64,000 bases of DNA. It comes from Aphrocallistes beatrix. Its lineage: Eukaryota; Porifera; Hexactinellida; Sceptrulophora; Aphrocallistidae. The translations under genes were made by a program, and so were the position numbers. The stretch is taken from NCBI GenBank assembly GCA_963281255.1, contig OY725503.1, forward strand, positions 806,001 to 870,000, read 5' to 3'. The notes beneath the pieces were generated by a model. That model ran no database searches, was not told the origin of the DNA, and saw only the letters and a program-made list of their open reading frames with translations. Positions 1 through 8,863 of this stretch are shown one piece after another; position 1 is the first letter of the stretch; each line of letters begins with the position of its first letter.

Positions 1-2
1 CA

Positions 3-1151
3 ACAGTGCTTGGTGATGGAGATGGGGAAGTGGCATGTCAAACCACACATTTGACTAGTTTCGCAGTTCTTACTGTCGCCGAAAGCACTGCTGCTAACTT
101 GTTACCATTAAAAATAGTCAGTTACATCCTACTCTCTCTTTCTCTCATCGCTCTTCTCATCTCCCTCATACTCTTCATTCTGAGTGGAAAACTTTTTATC
201 GAAGTAGAAATGAATCGGATGTATCTCAATTTTGCAGTTGCGCTAACGCTTGGAATCTTTGGTTTTATCTTCGGGGTGGGCCTTGGCGTGCTAAATCAGG
301 TCTGGTGCATACTTATAACAATATTTGTTCACTACTTTTGGCTGTCAGTATTCACCTGGGAAGTGTGCATTGCTGTTACCTTGGCATATTTGGTCATGAT
401 GGATGTCGTCTCAAAGTTACTAAAGTTGCAACATCTTTTCTGGGTTCTGTTCGTGTTGGCATGGACCATCCCTATCCCTATAGTTATAATTACGATGATA
501 ACTGGACTGGTGAGGGGAAACTATGTGAGAATAGATGGAGTTTGCTTCCTAGCCAATGAGTACATTTGGTCATTAATTGGACCTATCACAGTTCTTATTC
601 TGCTTAGCACCGTCGGCTTAATCATCGCTATACTCAAGGTTGTACAATCTCTACTAACAAAAAATGAAACGAATGAATCGTCCGGTTTCAATAAGATCAA
701 GCTCTCTCTAATAGCCTTTTGCATTCTCCTCCCAACTCTCGGAATTCCCTGGATCCTAATACTTGTAGATTTCATTTTCAACGTTACGAATCAACCGTCT
801 CTGGCATTCGTGTGGGTTTTCTTAATTCTCATTAGTCCCTCTGGAGTCATTTTCCTTATTGCTTTTACACTACCCAATCAAGAGGTCCGCGATACACTGA
901 GCGAAAAGCTATGTGGTGGGATACCGAAATCTGTAGAAAGCCTTCCGGGTGGTAATACGACGGCTAAGTCCCCAACTCGCAGCCTTACCAGTCGTGGGAA
1001 AACTAACGATATAGAACTCAAAGGTTCTCCAAAAAGAGCTAGAAGCGTGATATTCTCTAACCGATCAGTGAATGCTGACGATGGTATGCTGCAATCTCTG
1101 CACGAAGATACAAATGGAGGAGACCCAACTGTTTTTGAAACCACAACATAG
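3..1151 (+). CDS. Adhesion GPCR, C-terminal part (5' end outside window)
   Basis: The reading frame is open from the left edge, so this is the last exon of a larger gene. It opens with the end of a GAIN domain: a GPS autoproteolysis site reads CQTTHLTSFAVL, with the cleavable HL/T triad intact. Seven hydrophobic segments follow: KIVSYILLSLSLIALL (TM1), MYLNFAVALTLGIFGF (TM2), HYFWLSVFTWEVCIAV (TM3), LFWVLFVLAWTIPIP (TM4), YIWSLIGPITVLILL (TM5), FCILLPTLGIPWILI (TM6) and FVWVFLILISPSGVIF (TM7). A Ser/Thr/Lys-rich cytoplasmic tail of about 85 residues ends the protein. Family knowledge: adhesion GPCRs cleave themselves at the GPS and signal through a tethered agonist. The 7TM part closely resembles that of the mucin-stalked receptor 3 kb downstream on the same strand, so the two are probably tandem paralogues. 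The ligand is unknown. Confidence 0.9.
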   Translation, partial: TVLGDGDGEVACQTTHLTSFAVLTVAESTAANLLPLKIVSYILLSLSLIALLISLILFILSGKLFIEVEMNRMYLNFAVALTLGIFGFIFGVGLGVLNQVWCILITIFVHYFWLSVFTWEVCIAVTLAYLVMMDVVSKLLKLQHLFWVLFVLAWTIPIPIVIITMITGLVRGNYVRIDGVCFLANEYIWSLIGPITVLILLSTVGLIIAILKVVQSLLTKNETNESSGFNKIKLSLIAFCILLPTLGIPWILILVDFIFNVTNQPSLAFVWVFLILISPSGVIFLIAFTLPNQEVRDTLSEKLCGGIPKSVESLPGGNTTAKSPTRSLTSRGKTNDIELKGSPKRARSVIFSNRSVNADDGMLQSLHEDTNGGDPTVFETTT

Positions 1152-1344
1152 GTTAAATGAACTACAAAACTACAAAAACATTTGAGATAATTAGTTTGTG
1201 TGCATTGTTTTTAGCTATTTTCATATTTCATCTGCAAGTGTTTCCCCTTTCAATGTACATTTCAAGTGCATAGCTGTTATTAATGTGTGAGCAGTGTAGA
1301 CTTTGTTATTAATAGATATATGAAAGAAATGTAGAGAGCCGGGT

Positions 1345-1535
1345 CATGGGCGTGGGCGTAGCCAGGAATTTTTGTAGGGGGAGGGCATATCAACCAGCTG
1401 GGGGTCTGAGGGCGCTGTAAGCCCCCAATGGAGTTAAAGTCCCTGGAAGCTAACAACAATCTGTCCCACAATTTGGACAGATTCATCTAATTTTGAGGCT
1501 CTAAAATACAAATTACATCTGATAACACTCCCCTC
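1345..1535. repeat. Interspersed repeat, GGGCGTAGCCAGG family, copy 1
   Basis: It begins GGGCGTAGCCAGGAATTTTT and runs through a stretch shared almost word for word with 17390-17590 (GGCATATCAACCAGCTGG, then GATTCATCTAATTTTGAGG). The shared sequence reaches about 1535, inside the 3' end of the minus-strand gene next to it, so the repeat supplies that gene's last codons and stop. This copy lacks the right-hand end seen in the second copy. It is probably a short non-autonomous DNA transposon; superfamily not assigned. Confidence 0.7.
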
Positions 1536-2898
1536 CGAATTTATACTTTGGTTTATAATGGGTACAGTGAAGGTGATCCTGATTAGAAAACGTGACCTCG
1601 TTCTGAACTAAAGGATCCATATTAACTTCACTACTATGACAACCAGAATATTTTGGTTTGCGACGGAAAAACAAGCATAAAATGACGAGAAATGTTGAAT
1701 AAAGAATGCTAGGCAAGATTGAGATCAGTGATAAACGATAATCAAGATATTTGTTGTTATATGAATGCCTGATTTTATAGAATCGGTAAACAAGATCCTT
1801 TCTGCACGAAAATTCAAATATCTATTTATTGACCCAATAAATATGAAAAATGTAGCGAAATACTCGAAGAAAGAACAAATACTCAGAAAATATGTACCCC
1901 AAACAGCAATTTTTAATAACTTATGTGCGCGAATCTTGTCTTCTAACCTGTTTTGAGTAGAGGATTCCGTGCCAATGGTATTGATAAAATCTGTAATATA
2001 CTCGTTGATTCCCATTAAACTCATCCTTATAAAAGCGAATATAGTGAACAGGCGAATGAACCCATCAAAAATATAAAGCAAACATACCAATACAGGAAAA
2101 AATGCTTTATAATAAATTGGCTTGAAATATAGGGTTATTCCACTGCCAACATTGATGTCCAAAATAAAAAGGTAGATCATTCTAATGATAATACCAACAA
2201 TTAAACGTGATAGGAAAATTTTTTCACCTTTTATAAAATTGACAATTTGTACTAGCAGTGTTAAAGCAAACAAAAGTATGTCTTCTTGAAAGGAATGAAC
2301 GATTGGACCTGAAGCATAGCTAACTTGAAACTGATTTTTCCAATCATCTTTCCCCACAGTAATCATTAGATAAAACTGGTTAATCAAATTGAAAACATTG
2401 AATCCAAGAAGGAGATAACAATAGCCAAAATTACCTGAAAATGTTGATAATAGGCAGTGATGACTTTGTTGTCATCAGAATCGGTGGCGTGGTATTTAAC
2501 AATAAATCGGTATTTGAAGACTTGCATTATCATCTGACCTGCTAAACGGATGTTAATTGGTATCACCACGAAGCATATTATAATGTTTATAACGATTGTA
2601 ATGAAAAGTACGATAGTACTGTAATCAACATCTGCGCATAAACGATTTCTAAATTGAAGAGAAAGGAGAATTAAATTTTGGTGAACATCTTTAGTGGGCA
2701 TGAAGCAGTGATTACTGATCAGTTTATATATCATAACAGTCTCTTCTATTTAAGTAAGTTACAATGTACGTACTTTTTATTACATGGATTGTATATCAGA
2801 TTACTTTTCCTCAGTAAAGATTTAGCTAAACGATCTTCCTGAAATATGTCTTCCATGCTATTAACTAAAACATAATTGTTGTCTATTTGTTTGTTCAT
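1513..2898 (-). CDS. Multi-pass membrane protein of unknown function (4 exons)
   Basis: I do not recognise this family. I read it as complement(1513..1801, 1864..2375, 2435..2714, 2774..2898): three introns of 62, 59 and 59 nt, all GT..AG with matching phases, giving 401 residues. The start is the first ATG after an in-frame TAA and begins MNKQIDNNYVLVNSMEDIF. There is no signal peptide. After about 75 hydrophilic residues come at least six hydrophobic stretches: TIVLFITIVINIIICFVV, DILLFALTLLVQIVNF, LIVGIIIRMIYLFIL, FFPVLVCLLYIFDGF, KIAVWGTYFLSICSFF and ISILPSILYSTFLVIL. A short basic tail follows (RRKPKYSG). It could be a divergent 7TM receptor or a transporter. The last few residues (near GGECYQM) and the stop lie in an interspersed repeat, so the C-terminus was probably altered by an insertion. 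The three tiny introns make the model fairly safe; the function is open. Confidence 0.72.
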
Positions 2899-3284
2899 AA
2901 TTTATTGAAAAGATCATCATGAAATCTGTAAACAGAGATAGTTTTACACGCCGACAACGATCTAGCGGTCTTTGATTGGAATTCGTATTAACTGGAGCTA
3001 TTTTATGAAAATTCATATGCAGGGTGTTTAAAAGGTGTACTTCTTATCAAGTATTGCCCCTTTTCCGTGTTCGAACTAACAAATCTGTAATGGTGACTAC
3101 TTACAAAACGACACAGTCAAATCTAAACGTAAAATTTGAAAGTTAATGCTTCATGCAGGGCATACATATATCTAATTAGCTGCATTTAATCTGTTTCCAA
3201 AGTAACTGGAAATTAAACTAGAATAGGACTACTTCAGTTTTATATGCAGCAACCTAATAATAGAGGGAATAAAGGGATATTTAA
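2899..3284. other. Divergent intergenic region
   Basis: This 386-bp gap separates two divergently transcribed genes: the multi-pass membrane protein on minus and the mucin-stalked GPCR on plus. It should hold both promoters. It also contains a fragment reading GGAATTCGTATTAACTGGA, which recurs near 42180 inside an SF3B2 intron and looks like the remains of a TA-type MITE. I see no RNA gene or ORF here. Confidence 0.5.
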
Positions 3285-6200
3285 ATGAAAAGGTTATTGC
3301 TAATAGCATTTAGAATTTCAAATCTTTTGAGCATGAAGCATTTGGGAATTATTAAATTGATGATTTTATGTATTTGGGTATGTATGATGAGAAAGCAGTG
3401 TAAAGCCCAGGAAACAAAACCAACAACAACACCAACATCTTCGAATGAAATATTAAGTTCTACTCTTATCAGCCCAACACCGGCATGCTCTTTGAACTCA
3501 AACGACATCCTCAAAGCCATTTCCTCTAACAACGGCATCCTCTCTGACATCCTCTCTAACATCAGCAACAGAATCCTCTCTGACATCCTTTCTAACACTA
3601 GCAACGGGATCCTCTTTAAAATCCTCAACGTCACCTTCTCTGAAATCTCCAACAGGATTCTCTTTGACATCCTCGATAATGTCAGCAACGGCACCATATT
3701 TGACACCTTCGACAACTTCCGCTCTGGACTAGCCACATCACCATCGATAATAGAAAGTAGTAGCGTATCATCAAGTTCGACTGTTTCACCCAGTTCGGTC
3801 GATATTCCATCTTTGTTTATTTCTCCATCACCATCTATCGCAGCAACTACTGCAGTAGCTTCCTCACCTAGCATCCTATTCTCCTCCTTCAGTCTATCGG
3901 CTCCTTCACTCATTGCCACAACTCAACCTCTTGTAGCTACCTCTGAGAGTTCTGTTATAGCAGCAACTCCAGCAGTTACTGTTTCGTCTACCATTTCATC
4001 TTCCTCTTCCACTTCTATACAATCAACTTCTTCATTCATTTCTCCAACTCCATCTCTAGTAGTAGCATCTGATATTTCTGCTACAGTAGCAACTTCAACA
4101 GCTTCTGTCTCATCCTCTAATTTATCTCCTTTTCCCACGCTTATACCATCAACTCTATCTCTTGTAGCTACATCTGACAGTTCTATCTTAGTGGAAACTC
4201 CAATGGCCACTATTTCATCTACCATTTTATCTTCCTCCGCCACTTTTATACCATCAACTTCCTCGTTCATTTCTCTAACTCCATCTCTTGTAGGAATATC
4301 TGACAGTTCTGTTATAACAACAGCTTCAACAGTTTCTGTCTCATCCTCCATTCTATCTTCCTTCCCCATTCCTATACCATCAACTTCTTTATTCACAACT
4401 TCAACTCTTGTAGCATCAAATAGTTCTTTCATAGCTCCAGCAGTTACTGTCTCGTCTACTATTCAATCTTCCTTCTCCACTCCTATACCATCAACTTCCT
4501 CATTCATTTCTCCAACCCCGTCACTTATAGCTACATCTGATAGCTCTCTCATAGCAGCAACTCCAGCAGTTACTGTTTCATCTACCATTTTATCTCTCCT
4601 CCCCACTCCTATACTATCAACTCCTTCACTCACAACTTCATCTCTTGTAGCATCAAATAGTTCTTTCATAGCTCCAGCAGTTACTGTCTCGTCTACTATT
4701 CAATCTTCCTTCTCCACTCCTATACCATCAACTTCCTCATTCATTTCTCCAACCCCGTCACTTATAGCTACATCTGATAGCTCTCTCATAGCAGCAACTC
4801 CAGCAGTTACTGTTTCATCTACAATTTTATCTTCCTCCTCCACTCCTACACCATCAATTTCCTCATTCATTTCTCTAAATTCATTTCTTGATAGTTCTGT
4901 TATAGCAGCAACCCCGGTAATTATTCCCACATCTTCCATTCTATCTTCCTTCTCTCCTATACCATCAACTTCTTTATTCACAACTTCATCTTTTGCAGTT
5001 ATATCTGATACCTCTAGTATAACAGCAACTCCATCCGTTTCTAGCATTAAATCTTCCATCTTCGCTCCTGTACCATCAACTTCACCATTAACAGTCCCAT
5101 CTCTTGTAGTAGCATCCGATAGCTTTGTTATAGCGGCAACTCCAGCAGTTACTGTTTCTTCTACCATTTTTTCCTTTTCCACTTCTACACCATCAACTTC
5201 CTCGTTCATTTCTCCAACTCCATCTCTTGTAGGAATATCTGACAGTTCTGTTATAACAACATCTTCAACAGTTTCTGTCTCATCCTCCACTCTATCTTCC
5301 TTCCCCATTCCTATACCATCAACTTCTTTATTCACAACTTCAACTCTTGTAGCAACATCTGACAGTTCTATTCCGATAACAACCTCTGAAGTTATTGCTT
5401 CATCTACCATTTTATCTCTCCTCCCTACTCCTATACTATCAACTCCTTCACTCACAACTTCACCTATTGCAGCTACATTTGATATTTCTGTTATAGTGTC
5501 GACTCCAGCAAACACTGCCTCATCCAGCATTCAATCTTCGTCCACTTTTATAGCATCAACTTCCTCATTCATTTCTCCATCCTCATCTCTTGTAGCAATA
5601 TCGGACAGTTCTGTAGTGGCAACTTCAACAGTTTCTGTCTCATCCTCCATTTTATTTTCCTTCTCCACTCCTATACTATTAACTCCATCACTTACAACCT
5701 CATCGCTTGAGACTAAATCTGATATTTCTGCTATAGTGCCGACTACAGCAAACACTGCCTCAACCAGCATTCAATCTTCCTTCACTCCTATACCATCAAC
5801 TTCCTCATTCATTTCTCCAACTCCATCTCTTGTAGCAACATCGGACAGTTCTGTTCTAGCAGAAACTCCAGACATCCCCACATCCTCCATTCTATCCTCC
5901 TTCTCTACAACACTACCTAATTCCTTATTCACAACTTCTTTAGCTGTTACAGCAGATACTTCTAGTATAACACCAACCCTATCAGTTTCTAGTATCCAAT
6001 CTTCCTTCTCCACTCCTATATCATTAACTCCATCACTTATAACCTCATCTCTTGCATCTGATATTTCTGCTATAGTGTCGACTACACCAAATACTGTCAC
6101 ATCCAGCATTCAATCTTCCTTCACTCCTATACCATCAACTTCCTCATTCATTTCTCCATCCTCATCTATTGTAGGAATATCGGACAGTTCTGTAGTGGCA

Positions 6201-8315
6201 ACTTTAACAGTTTCTGTCTCATCCTCTATTTTATCTCCCGTTCCCACTCCTATACCATCAACTCCATCTCTTGTAGCTACACCCGATAGTTCTGTTATAG
6301 CAGCAACCCCAGTAGTTATCCCCTCATCCTCCATTCTATCTTCCTTCTCTCCTATACAATCAACTTCTTTATTCACAACTTCATCTTTTGCAGTTACATC
6401 TGATACCTCTATTATAACAGCAACTCCACCAGGTTCTAACATTCAATCTTCCTCACCATCGACTTCATCTCTTATAGCCCCATCTGTAGCTACATCTGAT
6501 AGCTCTGTCATAGTGGCAACTCCATCAGTTTCTAGCATGCAATCTTCCTCACCATCGACTTCATCTCTTATAGCCTCATCTGTAGCTACATCTGATAGCT
6601 CTGTCATAGTGGCAACTCCATCAGTTTCTAGCATGCAATCTTCCTCACCATCGACTTCATCTCTTATAGCCTCATCTGTAGCTACATCTGATAGCTCTGT
6701 CATAGTGGCAACTCCATCAGTTTCTAGCATGCAATCTTCCTCACCATCGACTTCATCTCTTATAGCCTCATCTGTAGCTACATCTGATAGCTCTGTCATA
6801 GTGGCAACTCCATCAGTTTCTAGCATGCAATCTTCCTCACCATCGACTTCATCTCTTATAGCCTCATCTGTAGCTACATCTGATAGCTCTGTCATAGTGG
6901 CAACTCCATCAGTTTCTAGCATGCAATCTTCCTCACCATCGACTTCATCTCTTATAGCCTCATCTGTAGCTACATCTGATAGCTCTGTCATAGTGGCAAC
7001 TCCATCAGTTTCTAGCATGCAATCTTCCTCACCATCGACTTCATCTCTTATAGCCTCATCTGTAGCTACATCTGATAGCTCTGTCATAGTGACAACTCCA
7101 GCAGTTACCGTTTCATCCTCTATTGTGTCTACTTCCACTCCTATATCATCAAACTCCTCCATTCTTTCACTACAACCCGGATCGATAATTGAAGTATTGA
7201 CTGTTTTCACTACTTCTGCCAGCACTGCTGAGGTAGATACTCGAGCATTAAAGATAGCCAGTTACATTCTACTCTGTTTCTCTCTCATCGCTCTTCTCAT
7301 CTCTCTGATACTCTTTTTTCTGAGTGGAAGACGCTTTTTCGATGTGGAAATGAATCGAATGTATTTCAATTATGCGCTCGCACTAACCTTTGCAATTTCC
7401 AGCTTCATATTTGGAATCAATCTTGGAGCACTGAAACAAACACTTTGTGTGATCGCAACCATAGCTATTCACTACTTTTGGCTGACAGTATTCACCTGGG
7501 GATTGTGCATCGCCATCTACATATCATACTTGACGACTCTAGGCATATTGAAAAGGAAAACTCTTTTCTGGATTTTGTTCGTATTGGCATGGATTCTCCC
7601 GATCCCTATTGTTATAGCTACGATGATAATTGGACTGGTGAGGGAAAATTATGTGATAATAAGTGAACATTGCTTCTTATCTCTTGGTTACATCTGGTCG
7701 TTAATTGGACCTATTATCGCTATCATTATACTTAACTCAATCGGAATTTTTATCGCCATCGTAAGGGTAATACAATTTTCCATCAGAAAATCAGGAAATG
7801 ATAAGAAATCCGATTTCCCTGCAATAAAACGACCTCTAATAGCTGCGTGTATTCTCCTCCCAATTCTCGGAATTCCTTGGATTGTCATACTTCTCGATTC
7901 CATATTGACTGCTATAAGCCTGTCTACTGTCATTATTAAATGGATTTTCTTAATTTTTATTGGCCCATCTGGTGTTGTCTTCCTTTTGGTATTTACTATA
8001 CAGAACGCAGCCGTACGTACAACACTCAGCGGAACAACATGTAGAAATGATGTGCCAAAACCCGTACAAACTACCTCAGACAGTGTAAATACATCAAAAA
8101 TGACCAGCCCCACCTTTACACGTCCTGAGAATACGCAAGACACGGAACTTGAGGGAAAAAGCCAACGAAAAAGTGAGATCTACTCAAACCGTTCTGCTAC
8201 CGGGGAAGAAGAATTAGGAATTGCCCCAGACAAACCTGTAGAAATCGATGTGGATCAGGAGGTGCTTGAAAAAGAGCCAACGTATGCAATTATCAGTAAG
8301 AAATCTCCACAATAA
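3285..8315 (+). CDS. Mucin-stalked adhesion-GPCR-like 7TM receptor, 1,676 aa
   Basis: This is one long exon. The first ATG is at 3285; the second, at 3333, starts a better signal peptide (hydrophobic IIKLMILCIWVCM, cleavage near KAQETK) and may be the true start. Residues ~40-1300 are a Ser/Thr/Pro/Ala-rich, mucin-like ectodomain built of degenerate repeats such as PSTSSFISPTPSL and SSVIAATPAVTVSS. It contains a near-perfect array of 32-residue units at ~1050-1270. A 7TM domain (~1318-1560) follows, closely related to the receptor at the left edge (KIASYILLCFSLIALLIS in TM1, HYFWLTVFTWGLCIA in TM3, GPSGVVFLLVFTI in TM7). A charged tail of ~110 residues ends in KKSPQ. I find no GPS: the residues just before TM1 lack any H-L-T/S triad and cysteine pair, so self-cleavage is not expected. 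The long minus-strand ORFs across the ectodomain are shadows of the TCT/TCA-rich coding strand. Likely role: heavily O-glycosylated surface sensor; ligand unknown. Confidence 0.9.
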   Translation: MKRLLLIAFRISNLLSMKHLGIIKLMILCIWVCMMRKQCKAQETKPTTTPTSSNEILSSTLISPTPACSLNSNDILKAISSNNGILSDILSNISNRILSDILSNTSNGILFKILNVTFSEISNRILFDILDNVSNGTIFDTFDNFRSGLATSPSIIESSSVSSSSTVSPSSVDIPSLFISPSPSIAATTAVASSPSILFSSFSLSAPSLIATTQPLVATSESSVIAATPAVTVSSTISSSSSTSIQSTSSFISPTPSLVVASDISATVATSTASVSSSNLSPFPTLIPSTLSLVATSDSSILVETPMATISSTILSSSATFIPSTSSFISLTPSLVGISDSSVITTASTVSVSSSILSSFPIPIPSTSLFTTSTLVASNSSFIAPAVTVSSTIQSSFSTPIPSTSSFISPTPSLIATSDSSLIAATPAVTVSSTILSLLPTPILSTPSLTTSSLVASNSSFIAPAVTVSSTIQSSFSTPIPSTSSFISPTPSLIATSDSSLIAATPAVTVSSTILSSSSTPTPSISSFISLNSFLDSSVIAATPVIIPTSSILSSFSPIPSTSLFTTSSFAVISDTSSITATPSVSSIKSSIFAPVPSTSPLTVPSLVVASDSFVIAATPAVTVSSTIFSFSTSTPSTSSFISPTPSLVGISDSSVITTSSTVSVSSSTLSSFPIPIPSTSLFTTSTLVATSDSSIPITTSEVIASSTILSLLPTPILSTPSLTTSPIAATFDISVIVSTPANTASSSIQSSSTFIASTSSFISPSSSLVAISDSSVVATSTVSVSSSILFSFSTPILLTPSLTTSSLETKSDISAIVPTTANTASTSIQSSFTPIPSTSSFISPTPSLVATSDSSVLAETPDIPTSSILSSFSTTLPNSLFTTSLAVTADTSSITPTLSVSSIQSSFSTPISLTPSLITSSLASDISAIVSTTPNTVTSSIQSSFTPIPSTSSFISPSSSIVGISDSSVVATLTVSVSSSILSPVPTPIPSTPSLVATPDSSVIAATPVVIPSSSILSSFSPIQSTSLFTTSSFAVTSDTSIITATPPGSNIQSSSPSTSSLIAPSVATSDSSVIVATPSVSSMQSSSPSTSSLIASSVATSDSSVIVATPSVSSMQSSSPSTSSLIASSVATSDSSVIVATPSVSSMQSSSPSTSSLIASSVATSDSSVIVATPSVSSMQSSSPSTSSLIASSVATSDSSVIVATPSVSSMQSSSPSTSSLIASSVATSDSSVIVATPSVSSMQSSSPSTSSLIASSVATSDSSVIVTTPAVTVSSSIVSTSTPISSNSSILSLQPGSIIEVLTVFTTSASTAEVDTRALKIASYILLCFSLIALLISLILFFLSGRRFFDVEMNRMYFNYALALTFAISSFIFGINLGALKQTLCVIATIAIHYFWLTVFTWGLCIAIYISYLTTLGILKRKTLFWILFVLAWILPIPIVIATMIIGLVRENYVIISEHCFLSLGYIWSLIGPIIAIIILNSIGIFIAIVRVIQFSIRKSGNDKKSDFPAIKRPLIAACILLPILGIPWIVILLDSILTAISLSTVIIKWIFLIFIGPSGVVFLLVFTIQNAAVRTTLSGTTCRNDVPKPVQTTSDSVNTSKMTSPTFTRPENTQDTELEGKSQRKSEIYSNRSATGEEELGIAPDKPVEIDVDQEVLEKEPTYAIISKKSPQ
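6434..7100 (+). repeat. 96-bp coding tandem array (7 units)
   Basis: The unit encodes 32 residues (core SMQSSSPSTSSLIASSV). GCATGCAATC recurs exactly every 96 nt at 6535, 6631, 6727, 6823, 6919 and 7015. A first, variant unit (SNIQ, LIAPS) precedes these six. The units are almost identical even at silent sites, which indicates recent unequal exchange and probable length polymorphism of the receptor stalk. The rest of the ectodomain consists of older, diverged repeats. Confidence 0.95.
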
Positions 8316-8324
8316 CTTCATATG

Positions 8325-8545
8325 TTCATTACTTGTGAGATAATTGGCGAGTCAGAGATTATTATATTTTTGTTGACTAGTTTAGTTAGTAATATGCTAT
8401 GTTTATTTCTGTTTTAAAAAGGTGTTATGATAGGATCATTCATTACTAGTGAGATAATTGGTGAGAGATTATTATATTTTTGTTGACTAGTTTAGTTAGT
8501 AATATGCTATGTCTATTTCTGTTATAAAAAGTTGTTATGGATATC
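8325..8545. repeat. Tandem duplication of ~114 bp in the GPCR 3' flank
   Basis: Two adjacent copies share TTCATTACT-TGTGAGATAATTGG and then GATTATTATATTTTTGTTGA and TAGTTTAGTTAGTAATATGC. They start at 8325 and 8439. They lie just after the receptor stop codon and probably within its 3' UTR. From here to 8863 there is only AT-rich sequence and no gene that I can see. Confidence 0.85.
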
Positions 8546-8863
8546 GAATGTTTCTTAATTATTCCAGTTAAAATAGAGCACTTAACTACGATTTGACCTT
8601 GTAAGTTCATGTCTAATTCGTGAAGAATTTTCTACCGGAAATATTCAGTGTCATGAATAAAGGAGGGTTTATTGGTTGGATGGGTCATTTTATATTATAT
8701 CTTAAATTCGTTCAACACTGAAAAATAGAATAATAGTTATTGATGCAAATAAAAATACTTACACATCAAAAATATATATACCCAATTACAAATATTAATC
8801 ACATACACATATATATACGAGGGGCGTAATGTTTGTCCTGAAGCCACAATACAAGCAAACGTA

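Noticed and set aside
2384-2734. Two overlapping minus ORFs (116 and 220 codons) as separate genes or a frameshift
   Set aside because: A 59-nt intron at 2376-2434 joins them in phase, and two more short introns complete one gene.
3923-7225. Long minus-strand ORFs across the mucin stalk
   Set aside because: They are the antisense of TCT/TCA/ACT-rich codons and their Glu/Asp/Val-rich products merely mirror the repeats; the plus frame has a signal peptide and a 7TM domain.
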